A DNA stretch of 64,000 nt from an uncultured Lachnospiraceae bacterium (GCA_947246015.1 CAMXQE010000021.1:1-64000), one strand, 5' to 3'; positions 34,631-43,163 are shown, counted from the first letter of the stretch. A program made the numbers and translations. The notes: a model not told the origin generated them from the sequence alone.

Positions 34631-35329
34631 ATGGAAGCATTAGCTGAATTACGGGGACTGACGAAGGTATTCGGCAACACATTAGCCGTAAACAACATGA
34701 ATCTCATCATACCCCGCGGTAAAATCATCGGCCTGTTAGGGCCTAACGGAAGCGGTAAGACCACGCTGATTAAAATGATGAACGGGCTGCTCATGCCTAC
34801 GGCCGGAACCATACTCATCAACGGACAAACGCCCGGTGTCGCCACGAAAGCAAAAGTTGCCTATCTGCCGGAACGGACCTACCTTCAGAACGGTATGAAG
34901 GTATGCGACATCGTGGACTTTTTCTGCGATTTCTACGAAGATTTTGACAGGGAACGGGCCTTTACCATGTTAAGCAATCTGGCCATCCCTTTTACCGCAC
35001 CGCTGAAAACACTCTCAAAGGGCACGAAGGAGAAAGTCCAGCTGATTCTGGTCATGAGCAGGCGGGCAGACTTATATATTTTGGATGAACCTATTGCAGG
35101 CGTGGACCCGGCGGCAAGGGATTATATTTTAAGGACCATCATAACAAATTATAATGAAAACTCCAGTATCCTGCTGTCCACCCACCTGATTACGGACATT
35201 GAAAATATTCTGGATGAGGTGATTCTTGTCCGCAGCGGCCAGATTCTTGCCCATATGGAAGTAGACCAAATCAGGACAGAATACGGACAATCGGTAGATG
35301 CTTATTTCAGGAGGGTATTCGCATGTTAA
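34631..35329 (+). CDS. ABC transporter ATP-binding protein
   Basis: The 232-aa ATPase has Walker A GLLGPNGSGKTT, a divergent signature LSKGTKEKVQLIL, Walker B DLYILDEPIAGVD and H-loop STHLI. It is shorter than the first GntR-linked ATPase and of the YtrB/CcmA type. It overlaps the permease start (ATGTTAA junction). It is an exporter component; the cargo is unknown. Confidence 0.9.
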   Translation: MEALAELRGLTKVFGNTLAVNNMNLIIPRGKIIGLLGPNGSGKTTLIKMMNGLLMPTAGTILINGQTPGVATKAKVAYLPERTYLQNGMKVCDIVDFFCDFYEDFDRERAFTMLSNLAIPFTAPLKTLSKGTKEKVQLILVMSRRADLYILDEPIAGVDPAARDYILRTIITNYNENSSILLSTHLITDIENILDEVILVRSGQILAHMEVDQIRTEYGQSVDAYFRRVFAC

Positions 35330-36144
35330 AAAAATTATTTAAGTATGAATGGAAATTCTTTTGGAAAGTTCCGGCCACCATCAATCTTGCGCTGGCTATT
35401 ATCACTTTACTGGGCGTCATGTTCATTATTTCGCCTCTTTGGGAATTGGAATCCGAGCTCATAGGTATTCTGATGAGTACCTCGCTGATGTTTTACTATC
35501 TTTCCATCTTCGCCGGTTCCATTGCCGTTACCGTCTATATTGCCATACGCTTTTACCGGAGCGCTTATACGGATGAAGGTTATCTTACCCATACCCTTCC
35601 GGTGACTCCACGGCAGATTATCCTGTCTAAACTGTTCGTCGGCGTCATATGGACTTTTATCACCGGCTGCGTCATTGCCATCAGTGTCGCTGTACTGATT
35701 TTTACTTTCATATTTGCCTCCATTGATTTTAACTTTTTCTACGAAATCGGGGAAGTTTGGGAGGAGATTCTTGAAGCATTTAAAGAACTGGGATTTCATT
35801 TTTATCTCTCTGTCTTCCTGTTCTTTCTGCTTTACGCAGCAGGCGCCTTTTTCAATATACTCATGCTGTATTCTGCGGTTTCACTCGGACAGCTGTTCTC
35901 ACGTCACAAAATCGCAGGCGCCGTTATTTGGTATATCGCCGAATACATGATTGTCCAGTTCGGCAGCTCCATACTGATGAGCGTCGCTATTCTGGGCCTG
36001 TTCAACTCCATGGATGCCTTTGATTCTCCCGGCGCTGTCACTTCGCTCCTGTTTGGCGGCGGCTTCCTGCTGGTGCTGGCCGGCGATATCGTTTTGTATT
36101 GCATTACGGAGTATATGATGAAAAAGAAATTAAATCTGGACTAA
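35323..36144 (+). CDS. ABC-2 type transporter permease
   Basis: The 273-aa membrane protein has about six helices (TINLALAIITLLGVMFIISP, FAGSIAVTVYIAIRF, FITGCVIAISVAVLIFTFIF, FLLVLAGDIVLYCI) and the cytoplasmic DEGYLTHTLPVTPRQIILSK motif that is common in ABC-2 permeases of Firmicutes peptide or lantibiotic exporters. It is the last gene of the GntR-ABC operon and is followed by a family B repeat and a bidirectional terminator. Confidence 0.87.
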   Translation: MLKKLFKYEWKFFWKVPATINLALAIITLLGVMFIISPLWELESELIGILMSTSLMFYYLSIFAGSIAVTVYIAIRFYRSAYTDEGYLTHTLPVTPRQIILSKLFVGVIWTFITGCVIAISVAVLIFTFIFASIDFNFFYEIGEVWEEILEAFKELGFHFYLSVFLFFLLYAAGAFFNILMLYSAVSLGQLFSRHKIAGAVIWYIAEYMIVQFGSSILMSVAILGLFNSMDAFDSPGAVTSLLFGGGFLLVLAGDIVLYCITEYMMKKKLNLD

Positions 36145-36150
36145 ATTCCG

Positions 36151-36200
36151 GGGGCATCCGTCAGCTCTGCCGGCAAACTTCCTTTGGATGCCCCTGTGCA
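36151..36200. repeat. Terminator-associated structured repeat, family B (copy 4)
   Basis: The outer stem GGGGCATCC/GGATGCCCC differs from copy 1 (GGGCACCC/GGGTGCCC) by a compensatory C-G to T-A change. The inner hairpin is GTCAGC-tct-GCCGGC, then AAACTTCCTTT and the tail CTGTGCA. Confidence 0.75.
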
Positions 36201-36218
36201 GATATGCCCCAATGCATA

Positions 36219-36258
36219 AGAAAGAAGCTGCATTTTAAACGATGCAGCTTTTTCTTTA
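36219..36258. terminator. Bidirectional intrinsic terminator
   Basis: AAGCTGCAT / ATGCAGCTT with an 8-nt loop, flanked by A- and T-rich runs. It lies between the convergent permease and the 91-aa gene. Confidence 0.8.
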
Positions 36259-36259
36259 A

Positions 36260-36535
36260 TTACACCTTTTTCATTCCCATCTGTTTCCTGCTGTCTTTCG
36301 CATCCAGTAAGGCAGCTGCAAGGCAGACCAGAAAACATCCTCCCACTAAAAGCCGGTCAAGACTCTTCTCCACTTTCTTCTTTCTGGCTTTCACCGCTTT
36401 CCTATGGATTTTTTCCCCGGCTCTTTTTGTCTTTGCCTTCTCCTTTATAAACCGGATTGCTTCTTTATTCAGCCTCTTTTTCCACTTTGCAGTTTTTATC
36501 CTTTTCTTTTTCTTCATTTCACACCGCCGCTCCAT
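36260..36535 (-). CDS. Small basic protein with one hydrophobic segment
   Basis: An unrecognised 91-aa ORF, strongly basic (KKKKRIKTAKWKKRLNKEAI ... KAVKARKKKVEKSLDRLL), with one hydrophobic stretch near the C-terminus (LLVGGCFLVCLAAALLD). It could be a tail-anchored membrane protein. The start is uncertain: ATG 36535 or ATG 36517, neither with a strong ribosome binding site. Its end abuts a good terminator, which supports a real transcript. Confidence is modest because Lys-rich ORFs can be spurious. Confidence 0.45.
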   Translation of the reverse strand: MERRCEMKKKKRIKTAKWKKRLNKEAIRFIKEKAKTKRAGEKIHRKAVKARKKKVEKSLDRLLVGGCFLVCLAAALLDAKDSRKQMGMKKV

Positions 36536-36596
36536 TCCGTAATGTTCTTTTTTATTTCAACTGTGCCTTCACTGGCAGCACAGTAATACAATCCTT

Positions 36597-37176
36597 TTAT
36601 GTCGGCTCTGCAATACGCGTTACCCCTACATAAATGTTAGATATCTGATACCATGTGGGATAATCCACGACCCCCGACTGCGGCAGGTTAAAAATACGCT
36701 GGAATGTCCTCACCGCATCTGCTGTCCTGCTGCCGTATATGCCATCCACTGCGATGCTTGGAATCGCAGGATAATTCTGTGCAATACGGTTCAGCTGCTG
36801 CTGCATCTGACGTACTTTGTCGCCGCTGGAGCCGATTGTCAGGTCATATCCCGGCCAGGAAGATGGAACTCCCGCTATGCTTTCTGCGGAATTGATATAC
36901 ATATCATTTCCATAATAGTACCGGATTATTTCAATTGCCGAATATCCTTCATCCCCCAGATACTTCGAACCCCACTGGCTCAGTCCGCTGCAGGTCACAC
37001 GCTTTCCATCGCAATAGGAAGTAAAAATAGGCTGCCTCACACCCGGACGGGATAAATAATTGGCAAATATGGTATCAACCAGATAATCAATATTGTCATA
37101 AATATTCCTGCCGCGTATCCACTTCTGGTCATATGCCGTGGAAGAAGTAATGGTGAAATTATAGCCCTGGTTCCGG
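36597..37176 (-). pseudogene. SpoIID-like/peptidoglycan-binding protein, 3' half of interrupted gene
   Basis: This fragment continues the protein begun at 42468-43157. It holds the end of a SpoIID/LytB-like domain (YRNQGYNFTITSSTAYDQKW, FTSYCDGKRVTCSGLSQWGS, GYSAIEIIRYYYG) and a C-terminal peptidoglycan-binding domain (SSGDKVRQMQQQLNRIAQNY, VDGIYGSRTADAVRTFQRIF, LPQSGVVDYPTWY). It has no start signal of its own; the frame runs up to 37193 only through element DNA. Joining base 42469 to 37176 restores TGG-TAC-CGG and a continuous 422-aa protein. Marked pseudogene because it is split here, but it would be functional after excision. Confidence 0.85.
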
Positions 37177-37180
37177 TACC
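37177..37180 (-). other. Candidate attachment core (3' side), GGTA
   Basis: The minus strand reads TTTGGGGGTA-CCGGAACCAGGGC; the bases after GGTA continue the interrupted coding sequence. It is the counterpart of 42469-42472. Confidence 0.65.
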
Positions 37181-37224
37181 CCCAAACCACCACTGATTCA
37201 TATTAAACAAGCGTCTCCGCTTTC

Positions 37225-38958
37225 TTAATTTTCTGTGCTTCCAATCAGCACCTTCTTCCCGCAGAATGCAAATCCATATTTACGAATGCTCCCCTCCGGA
37301 ATCCCCTTTGCCACAAGATTAGCCTGATAATCCTTCTCTTCTATCTGCCGCAGCGCCTCTTTTACCGTGTCGGAAAGCTCCTTTTCCGCAGCTTCCTGCA
37401 CCTTAAACTCCATAATAACCGCATCATTTATGACTGCGCCGCTCTTTGGCTTCCTCGGCTCCAGCATGACATCATACCTTCCAAATCCGCTTTCCCGGTT
37501 GGATGTAATCAAATACCTGTCGGCAAGTTCTACCATTAATCCAAGTACAAAACCATGATAAAAACGTTCCGGCTCCTCCCCTGACGGATTCCTCCCTGTG
37601 TCAAAATAGCTGAAAGTATTCATAGCCACTTTATTCATATAAATGTTCATCGCTTTCAAATCGTTAACAAGCAGGGCTTTCACAAAATCATTGTAACCGG
37701 ACGCCGCGCCGCCGAACCACTTCCGTATCATACTGCGGAACATAGCCTTCACCTCAAAGTTGGTTAATCCCAGCATATAATCCTGCTTCCACTCCCCAAA
37801 TTCCGAAGTATATGTCTCGTATCTTACTACCTTTAGATAACCGCTTGCCAGCAGAAGGCTCCAAAGAACCTGCTCATCATTATCCAGCATACTGAATACA
37901 ATCTGCTCATCTATCTCCGCACAGATAGTTCCTCCCTGCAATAAGATTTCAAAGGCTTCCTTAACATTCCCGCTTCCTTCCTGCAACAACTTTCCTACAA
38001 GACTATTGGAACTGCTGTTTGCCCAATAAGTATTTACCTTTCGTTCATCAAGAAAGCAAATAATTGACCATGGATTATAAATATCTTTTCTTTCCCCAAA
38101 ACAAAATCCATCATACCAATCTTTTACCTGCTGTCTCCGTTCCACCAGCCCATACTCCTCCAAAGCTGTAAACACTTCCTCTTCCGTAAAACCAAATTTA
38201 TCAGCATACTTCTCAGAAGTCACTGTCACTACTTTCAGATTATTCAAATCAGAAAAAATAGATTCTTTGCTTATTCTTGTAATCCCGGTCATAAAAGCGC
38301 GTTCCAGACAGGGATTTGTCTTAAAAGTAGAATTGAACAAACTTCTGATAAAAACCACCATTTTATCCCAGTACCCATACACATATGCCTCCTGCATGGG
38401 CGTATCATATTCGTCCAGAAGGATAATCACCTTTTTTCCATAATAGCGGCACAGATAATCGGTAAGCATTTTCAGTGACAAAGATGCCATATAATCTTCC
38501 ATATCTGCCGATATTCTCTGAAAATCTTCTTTTTCATTACCATTCAGCACATCACTCTTAAGCAGAAAATCAAATTTATTATACATCATTTGGATAATCT
38601 TACATATTTTCTTACGCGCCTCTTCAAATGTAGTTTCCTTAATATCTGCAAAGCTTAAAAAGATAACCGGGTATGTTCCCTGCAGTTTTCTATATTTATA
38701 GTCCCCATCATGGGACTTTTCTTCCCATATGCTAAGCCCCGCAAACAGATCGCCCCTGTCTGCATAATTAACGGAAAAGAATTTTTCCAGCATACTCATA
38801 TTGAGGGTCTTCCCAAATCTTCTCGGACGCGTGAGCAATGTCACGTCATCATCAGATTCCCACCATTCACGTATGAAATCTGTTTTATCGATATAAAAAT
38901 TATTATTTATTCTGATTTTTTCAAAATCCTGTCTTCCAATACCTATTACTCTCATCAT
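37225..38958 (-). CDS. AAA-ATPase-like / DUF1703 (PD-(D/E)xK) protein inside the element
   Basis: The 577-aa protein has an N-terminal AAA-ATPase-like domain with P-loop LLTRPRRFGKTLNMSMLEKF, Walker B VIILLDEYDTPMQEAY and sensor-like MTGITRISKESIFSDLNN. The C-terminal DUF1703 domain carries a nuclease-like core (FGRYDVMLEP, AVIMEFKVQEA). The family is greatly expanded in Lachnospiraceae and its function is unknown. It ends 48 bp from the attachment core, so it is the element's last gene. A paralogue lies at 53118. The second codon is also Met, so the start may be 38958 or 38955. Confidence 0.85.
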   Translation of the reverse strand: MMRVIGIGRQDFEKIRINNNFYIDKTDFIREWWESDDDVTLLTRPRRFGKTLNMSMLEKFFSVNYADRGDLFAGLSIWEEKSHDGDYKYRKLQGTYPVIFLSFADIKETTFEEARKKICKIIQMMYNKFDFLLKSDVLNGNEKEDFQRISADMEDYMASLSLKMLTDYLCRYYGKKVIILLDEYDTPMQEAYVYGYWDKMVVFIRSLFNSTFKTNPCLERAFMTGITRISKESIFSDLNNLKVVTVTSEKYADKFGFTEEEVFTALEEYGLVERRQQVKDWYDGFCFGERKDIYNPWSIICFLDERKVNTYWANSSSNSLVGKLLQEGSGNVKEAFEILLQGGTICAEIDEQIVFSMLDNDEQVLWSLLLASGYLKVVRYETYTSEFGEWKQDYMLGLTNFEVKAMFRSMIRKWFGGAASGYNDFVKALLVNDLKAMNIYMNKVAMNTFSYFDTGRNPSGEEPERFYHGFVLGLMVELADRYLITSNRESGFGRYDVMLEPRKPKSGAVINDAVIMEFKVQEAAEKELSDTVKEALRQIEEKDYQANLVAKGIPEGSIRKYGFAFCGKKVLIGSTEN

Positions 38959-39112
38959 AACCAGCCCTCATGCTGCACATTGCATAAAAACAATTGTTCC
39001 TTTCTGTTCTTACATTTAGCTTCTTATCCATACAGTATCACGCTTAAATGTATCTCGCCTTATTACGTTTCTAATTCATATTATACCCATTTCCCACATT
39101 TTTGTATACAAT

Positions 39113-39145
39113 TAATAACCCCGCCGCAGGCAACGGGGCATCAAA
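39113..39145. repeat. Partial family A repeat at the recombinase 3' end
   Basis: AATAACCCCGCCGCAGGCAACGGGGCATCAAATCTT resembles the first hairpin of the copy at 14577 (in segments CCCCGC-GCA and CAACGGGGCATCAA). It overlaps the last codons of the recombinase gene. Confidence 0.5.
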
Positions 39146-40742
39146 TCTTAAAGGCAATCCGTATCTCTCCCTCTTTTACCAAAATCCTGCTAACCATGGA
39201 TGAAAGCAGCATTCTTTTCACCGGAATGCCTGCGTTATGAAACTCTTCCTTCCAATCCGGAAGAACAGCCGCCTGTGCCTCCCTAATACTGCTTTGGAGT
39301 TCCATTTCCTTCCATTCCTTTTCCGTCTGCTCTTCCTTCTTCATCCATTCCTGCAGGGATTGTTCTTTTTCTTTTAACATGGAAGCCAGCTTTTCCCCAC
39401 TGAAATAATATGTGCCGCGCATCGCCTCCGGTATTTTTTCTTCCAGCGTAGCGATATCCCGTCTCGTGCTGTCTATTTTCCGGCGGATTTCCATCCTCTC
39501 CCTTTCCGCCCTCTTCCTCTCCTTCTCCCGGATTTGCTCCAATTCGCCTGCCACATCTATGAAATCTATGTGCGCCATATACTTTTCCACAGCCTCGAAA
39601 ACAACGGTTTCCAAAAAGTCCTGAGCATAACCGGAACATCCGCCGCATCTGCCAGGGCATATATATCTGCCTGTAAAAGACTCCTTTTGCTCTCCTGCCT
39701 TTGTGACCCACCGGTTATAATAACTTCCGTTCTTCAGCCGTCCGCCGCAGTGACCGCAGTAAACAAATCCCGTCAAAGCAAGCTTTCCGCCGGTACGCAG
39801 CGGCACATGACAGCCATCCCCGCACTGCTGCATAGCCTGTTTGCCGGCAATCCGGATTTTCGCTTTCCGCGCTTCCCTTATCTCCTGCGCACGCTCCCAG
39901 CTCTCAGCCGGTATAATCACCAGTTCCTGTATCTGCTCTTCAGAGTATACCCATTCTTTCCTGTCCAGTCTCTTCAGCGTCCCACGGTTCTCCCGTCTGC
40001 CAATCGCCAGATATCCCATATAGACAGGATTCGTCAATATCCCTCTTATGGTTCCTGCCTTCCATTCCCCTCCATTGACTGCCGGAATCCCCTGACGGTT
40101 TAACTCTCCGGCAATCCTTGCATATCCCATTCCCTGCTGCACTGCCAGCGCATATATCTTCCTGACTGTTTCCGCATTTTCCTCTACTATTTCCAGTTTT
40201 TTTAACAGCCGCCCGTGACTGCTTACCATACCTGAGGGCACTAACCGATAGCCGAACGGAGCCCTGCCGCCTACAAATTTCCCCGCCCTCACCAGTTCTC
40301 TCTGCGTATCCCTTACCCGCATCCCTGTCTTTTTGCTCTCTCCCTCATTCTGCCAGAAGCGGATATAATTCAGCAGTTTATCAATGTGGTCTTCCGTTTT
40401 CAGCTGTCCATCCTTAATCGTCCATACTTCAATGCCGAGCCGGTTCAATGCAGCCACATAAAAACTATATTCCTCCTGCCTTCCTATCCGGTCCGACATA
40501 TAAGTAAGCAGGATATCAAATTGCCCTTCCTTCGCATCTGTCAGAATCTCCTGCAGCGCTTCCCTGTCCTCCACGCCGTTCTTATAACCGGATACCGCCT
40601 TTTCTATATACTCCCTGTCGAATACCCATTCGGGACGTCCTGCGATATATTGCAGGGCTTCTGCACGCTGTACCGGAATATCATCGTCATGCAGCTGCTG
40701 CTTTGAGGATACTCTGAGCAGAGTCCGGACCTTCTTACTCAT
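39141..40742 (-). CDS. Large serine recombinase
   Basis: The 533-aa protein has a resolvase catalytic domain (about 1-145) with the nucleophile region RTLLRVSSKQQ and the arginine-bearing ILLTYMSDRIGRQ. A Recombinase domain follows (about 150-265: GGRAPFGYRLVP, ELNRQGIPAVNGGEWKAGTI, ILTNPVYMGYLAIG). Next are a zinc-ribbon (FVYCGHCGGRLKNGSYYNRW, CPGRCGGC) and a C-terminal coiled coil (about 395-480). These are the parts of a large serine integrase. The ATG at 40742 is seven bases from GGAGGATT and overlaps the upstream small ORF by 8 bp. It is the likely integrase/excisionase of the element. Confidence 0.92.
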   Translation of the reverse strand: MSKKVRTLLRVSSKQQLHDDDIPVQRAEALQYIAGRPEWVFDREYIEKAVSGYKNGVEDREALQEILTDAKEGQFDILLTYMSDRIGRQEEYSFYVAALNRLGIEVWTIKDGQLKTEDHIDKLLNYIRFWQNEGESKKTGMRVRDTQRELVRAGKFVGGRAPFGYRLVPSGMVSSHGRLLKKLEIVEENAETVRKIYALAVQQGMGYARIAGELNRQGIPAVNGGEWKAGTIRGILTNPVYMGYLAIGRRENRGTLKRLDRKEWVYSEEQIQELVIIPAESWERAQEIREARKAKIRIAGKQAMQQCGDGCHVPLRTGGKLALTGFVYCGHCGGRLKNGSYYNRWVTKAGEQKESFTGRYICPGRCGGCSGYAQDFLETVVFEAVEKYMAHIDFIDVAGELEQIREKERKRAERERMEIRRKIDSTRRDIATLEEKIPEAMRGTYYFSGEKLASMLKEKEQSLQEWMKKEEQTEKEWKEMELQSSIREAQAAVLPDWKEEFHNAGIPVKRMLLSSMVSRILVKEGEIRIAFKI

Positions 40743-40890
40743 GAACAATCCTCCGCAGATACAGTTCTTTTAACCTGCCGGCAAGTTCTCTTTCCGCTTT
40801 CCCGTCCGTCTTCTCCGGAAATTCCAACGTGACTTTTATCTTCTTATTTCGGTAAATAACCTCATACTCTGTCCTATGTTCCGCACACAT
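40735..40890 (-). CDS. Small protein coupled to the serine recombinase
   Basis: A 51-aa product from ATG 40890 (MCAEHRTEYEVIYRNKKIKV ... LYLRRIVHE), preceded by GGGGGA about nine bases upstream; a longer frame opens at 40971 without a ribosome binding site. It overlaps the recombinase start by 8 bp, so translation is coupled. It is small, charged and of unknown family. Position makes it a candidate recombination directionality factor or accessory protein, but this is only context. Confidence 0.55.
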   Translation of the reverse strand: MCAEHRTEYEVIYRNKKIKVTLEFPEKTDGKAERELAGRLKELYLRRIVHE

Positions 40891-40994
40891 CGTCCTGCTT
40901 CCCCCTGCGGGCTTTTCTTTACATAAGTATGTAATTCCCGTCACAGGTATGCTGCCAAATCCCCAAAGCATGTTTAGCAGGATTTAAACACACT

Positions 40995-41015
40995 CCGGCA
41001 GCAGACTGCTGCCGG
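40995..41015 (-). terminator. Hairpin after the secreted repeat protein gene
   Basis: CCGGCAGC/GCTGCCGG with a short loop lies 19 bp past the stop. The following T run is weak, so termination is uncertain. Confidence 0.4.
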
Positions 41016-41033
41016 TAAAGCTGCTCCTGTTCC

Positions 41034-42128
41034 TTACAGCCCTGTAATATCGATTGCATGCATATAAGCATCCGAACCGCGCGTACAGGTCAGGCTGAGT
41101 TTCTTTCCACTGACCAAAACCTTGCAGTTACTGATGCTGTTTACCGCATCCAGCTTAAGCTGCATCTCTCCCTGCGGTGTGTTCAGATACAGTATGCTCT
41201 CACTTGAATCATCCCCTACGGTTCCGGTCACGGTCGCCACATCAGAGGTATCCATCTGCGCCATGGAAGAAGCCTCCTTTTCTCCTACCAGGCTGACTGC
41301 ATGAAGATAAGCATCCGAACCATGGTAAAAAGAAACCGTCAGCTTATTGCCGGGAGTCAGAACCACGCCGCTTCTGGCATCCGTGCTGCTGTCGATTGCA
41401 AACTGCATTTCACCGTCTTTGGTAGACAAATACAGAAGATTCTCCTTTGTATCCTCCGCCACTGTCCCGGAAATTGTTCCGGTAGCAGCAGTTACAGGCG
41501 TTGTCGGCGCCGGCATAAGCCCGTTATAAACAGGCGCCGTCTGGGAAGGCACTGAAGATACCGTTCCTGCTGCCATCCCCGCATCCGAAATGCTGACTGC
41601 ATGCATATAGGCATCCGAACCCCTCACACATGTAATGCTGTAACTCTTGTCCACGACAAGAACGGAACATCCGCTCATATTGGTGGTTGCATCCAGTTTA
41701 ATTTCCATCTGTCCCTGCGGTGTATCAAAATATAATATTTCACTTGTTGTCTTATCGCCAATGGTTCCCGTTACACTCGCTGATGTGGAAAAATCGAGCG
41801 TCACCGCAGGCGCCTGCGCCTCCGTTGTAATCCTTACCGCATGAAGATAACCATCCGAACCATGGGAAACGGAAACGCTGATTTTATAATCCGGCAGTAA
41901 TATTTTACAGGCGCTGGTATCCGTCCCGCCATCCAGCTTGATTTCCATATCCCCTTCTTTTGTGGAAAGCTTTAACAGCTCAGAGGTTGTCCCTGACATA
42001 ACTGTTCCCTGCACCGTCGCAATCACTGCGGATGCCGCCTGTGCCTCAAACCGGTTTACCGGTACCATAAACGTGCCAAACAAAAGACAGGCTGCCATAC
42101 ATAACCTTGCAATTTGTTTCTTTTTCAT
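41034..42128 (-). CDS. Secreted protein with four alternating repeats
   Basis: The 364-aa precursor has a Sec signal peptide (MKKKQIARLCMAACLLFGTF, cleavage near AQAAS) and four repeats of about 65-75 residues: VxGTV...ELLxLSTKxGxMEIKLD...HGSDxYLHAVxI. Repeats 1 and 3 end HGSD-YLHAV; repeats 2 and 4 end RGSDAYMHA and contain TPQGxM. So the pattern is ABAB, implying duplication of a two-repeat unit. A Pro/Thr-rich linker joins 2 and 3. I do not recognise the family; the short beta-rich repeats suggest an extracellular binding or wall-associated protein. The ATG at 42128 follows GGAGGAAA. It lies inside the interrupting element. Confidence 0.8.
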   Translation of the reverse strand: MKKKQIARLCMAACLLFGTFMVPVNRFEAQAASAVIATVQGTVMSGTTSELLKLSTKEGDMEIKLDGGTDTSACKILLPDYKISVSVSHGSDGYLHAVRITTEAQAPAVTLDFSTSASVTGTIGDKTTSEILYFDTPQGQMEIKLDATTNMSGCSVLVVDKSYSITCVRGSDAYMHAVSISDAGMAAGTVSSVPSQTAPVYNGLMPAPTTPVTAATGTISGTVAEDTKENLLYLSTKDGEMQFAIDSSTDARSGVVLTPGNKLTVSFYHGSDAYLHAVSLVGEKEASSMAQMDTSDVATVTGTVGDDSSESILYLNTPQGEMQLKLDAVNSISNCKVLVSGKKLSLTCTRGSDAYMHAIDITGL

Positions 42129-42241
42129 AATATTTCCTCCATATATATCGCTATTCCCTGATTTTATGCTGTAATTTGAGTTAATCATACAATATTTACC
42201 ATGGAAAAGCAATATGGAAGTTTGCCCGAAATCATAAGTTC

Positions 42242-42437
42242 GTAACAGTTCAGCCTTCGGCTTCCCTGTTACGAAATCTGCCCATTCCAAGGTCTACGTT
42301 CCACTTCGGTCGGCGCTAAGCAAACGTCCACCGGACGTTTAGCGCCGCCTGCGGCGAGGGGCAGATTCCCTCTCAGCTAAATTTACGTATTCTTACGGAC
42401 TTTGCAGCCAGTGCAAAGTCCTGGGCTGAACTGTTAC
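42242..42437. repeat. GTAACAG palindromic repeat, long form
   Basis: The termini GTAACAGTTCAGC / GCTGAACTGTTAC match the short form at 2323. Internally there are extra palindromes (GGCGCTAA-gcaaacgtcc-ACCGGACGTTTAGCGCC region, in short segments). It lies at the 5' end of the 5.3-kb element. Non-coding. Confidence 0.8.
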
Positions 42438-42467
42438 ATAAGTTCCCACAGAAAACCCCTGGCTTCG

Positions 42468-43157
42468 CTACCACTCCGTATATACCCTGTTTAAAGTCAC
42501 CGACATAATTGCAAGTATATTGGCATAGATGGCATTTTCCGGCCATGTGGCGTAGATTTCGGAGGAAGCTACGTTTTTGATATAATCTTTATATCTGACA
42601 TAGTAATTGGGCGCCGTAGAGTCACTGGGCGTACCGTCATGAACTACCACAAATTCGGGTATTACCACCCGGCTAAGTACGATTTCTCCCGTCTCGTCCA
42701 CAGGCTTGATTTCATCCTCCGGTATTTTGGGCGGATATTCCCCATACAGTGTATGATCCGGAATAACAATCGTCTCTTCCTCCTGCGTTTCCGTCTCAAC
42801 GGGTATCATTTCAATCGGCTGTAATGCCAGTGTATCCGCCAGTATCTCCGTTCCTGATACCATAACAGGCTCATAGCCCGGCGCTGTGACCTCAATGTTA
42901 TATTCCGAATACGGCTGTTCGCTTCCAGGCTCCAGACTATATTCAGGCGGCGGCGCCGGAAGCCCTATCTCCTCGGTTTGTCCCGATATATCGGTATCCA
43001 GTGTTTCTATAATAGAATCCGGCATCCCTTTATAGGAAATCCTGACCGTGGCGTCGCTGATGGGTATCAGCCCCACTGTGGATGTTACGCTGACTTTCAG
43101 ATTTCCCGCATAGGGGCTGTCAATTCTCTGTGCGGCATGAGTAATATTTACAGGCAT
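42468..43157 (-). pseudogene. SpoIID-like/peptidoglycan-binding protein, 5' half of interrupted gene
   Basis: The first 229 residues of a protein whose remainder is at 36597-37176. After an Ig-like N-terminal part (KVSVTSTVGLIPISDATVRI, YNIEVTAPGYEPVMVSG) and a Pro/Glu-rich linker comes the start of a SpoIID/LytB-like domain, YIKNVASSEIYATWPENAI, which aligns with the SpoIID pattern around its catalytic Glu (SEMPASWPLEAL). The ORF then stops at a TAG made by the element junction. The ATG at 43157 follows AGAGG inside the htpG terminator hairpin. SpoIID-type proteins cut glycan strands during spore engulfment; this relative may act in spore or wall remodelling. Confidence 0.85.
42469..42472 (-). 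other. Candidate attachment core (5' side), GGTA
   Basis: The minus strand reads ACGGAGTGGTA-GCGAAGCCAGGG; the coding sequence ends at TGG-TA and a TAG stop is created by the element junction. It is the partner of 37177-37180. Confidence 0.65.
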
Positions 43158-43163
43158 AAAAAA

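Larger units (their letters stand above)
37177..42468 (-). mobile_element. 5.3-kb serine-recombinase element interrupting a SpoIID-like gene
   Basis: The segment between the two halves of the SpoIID-like gene is 5,292 bp. On the minus strand, in order, it holds a GTAACAG repeat, a secreted repeat protein, a small ORF, a serine recombinase, a partial family A repeat and a DUF1703 ATPase. Both boundaries carry GGTA (42472-42469 and 37180-37177), and recombination there restores the reading frame exactly. It resembles sporulation intervening elements (skin) or a small integrative element. No conjugation or phage structural genes are present. Regulated excision is inferred, not shown. Confidence 0.8.
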
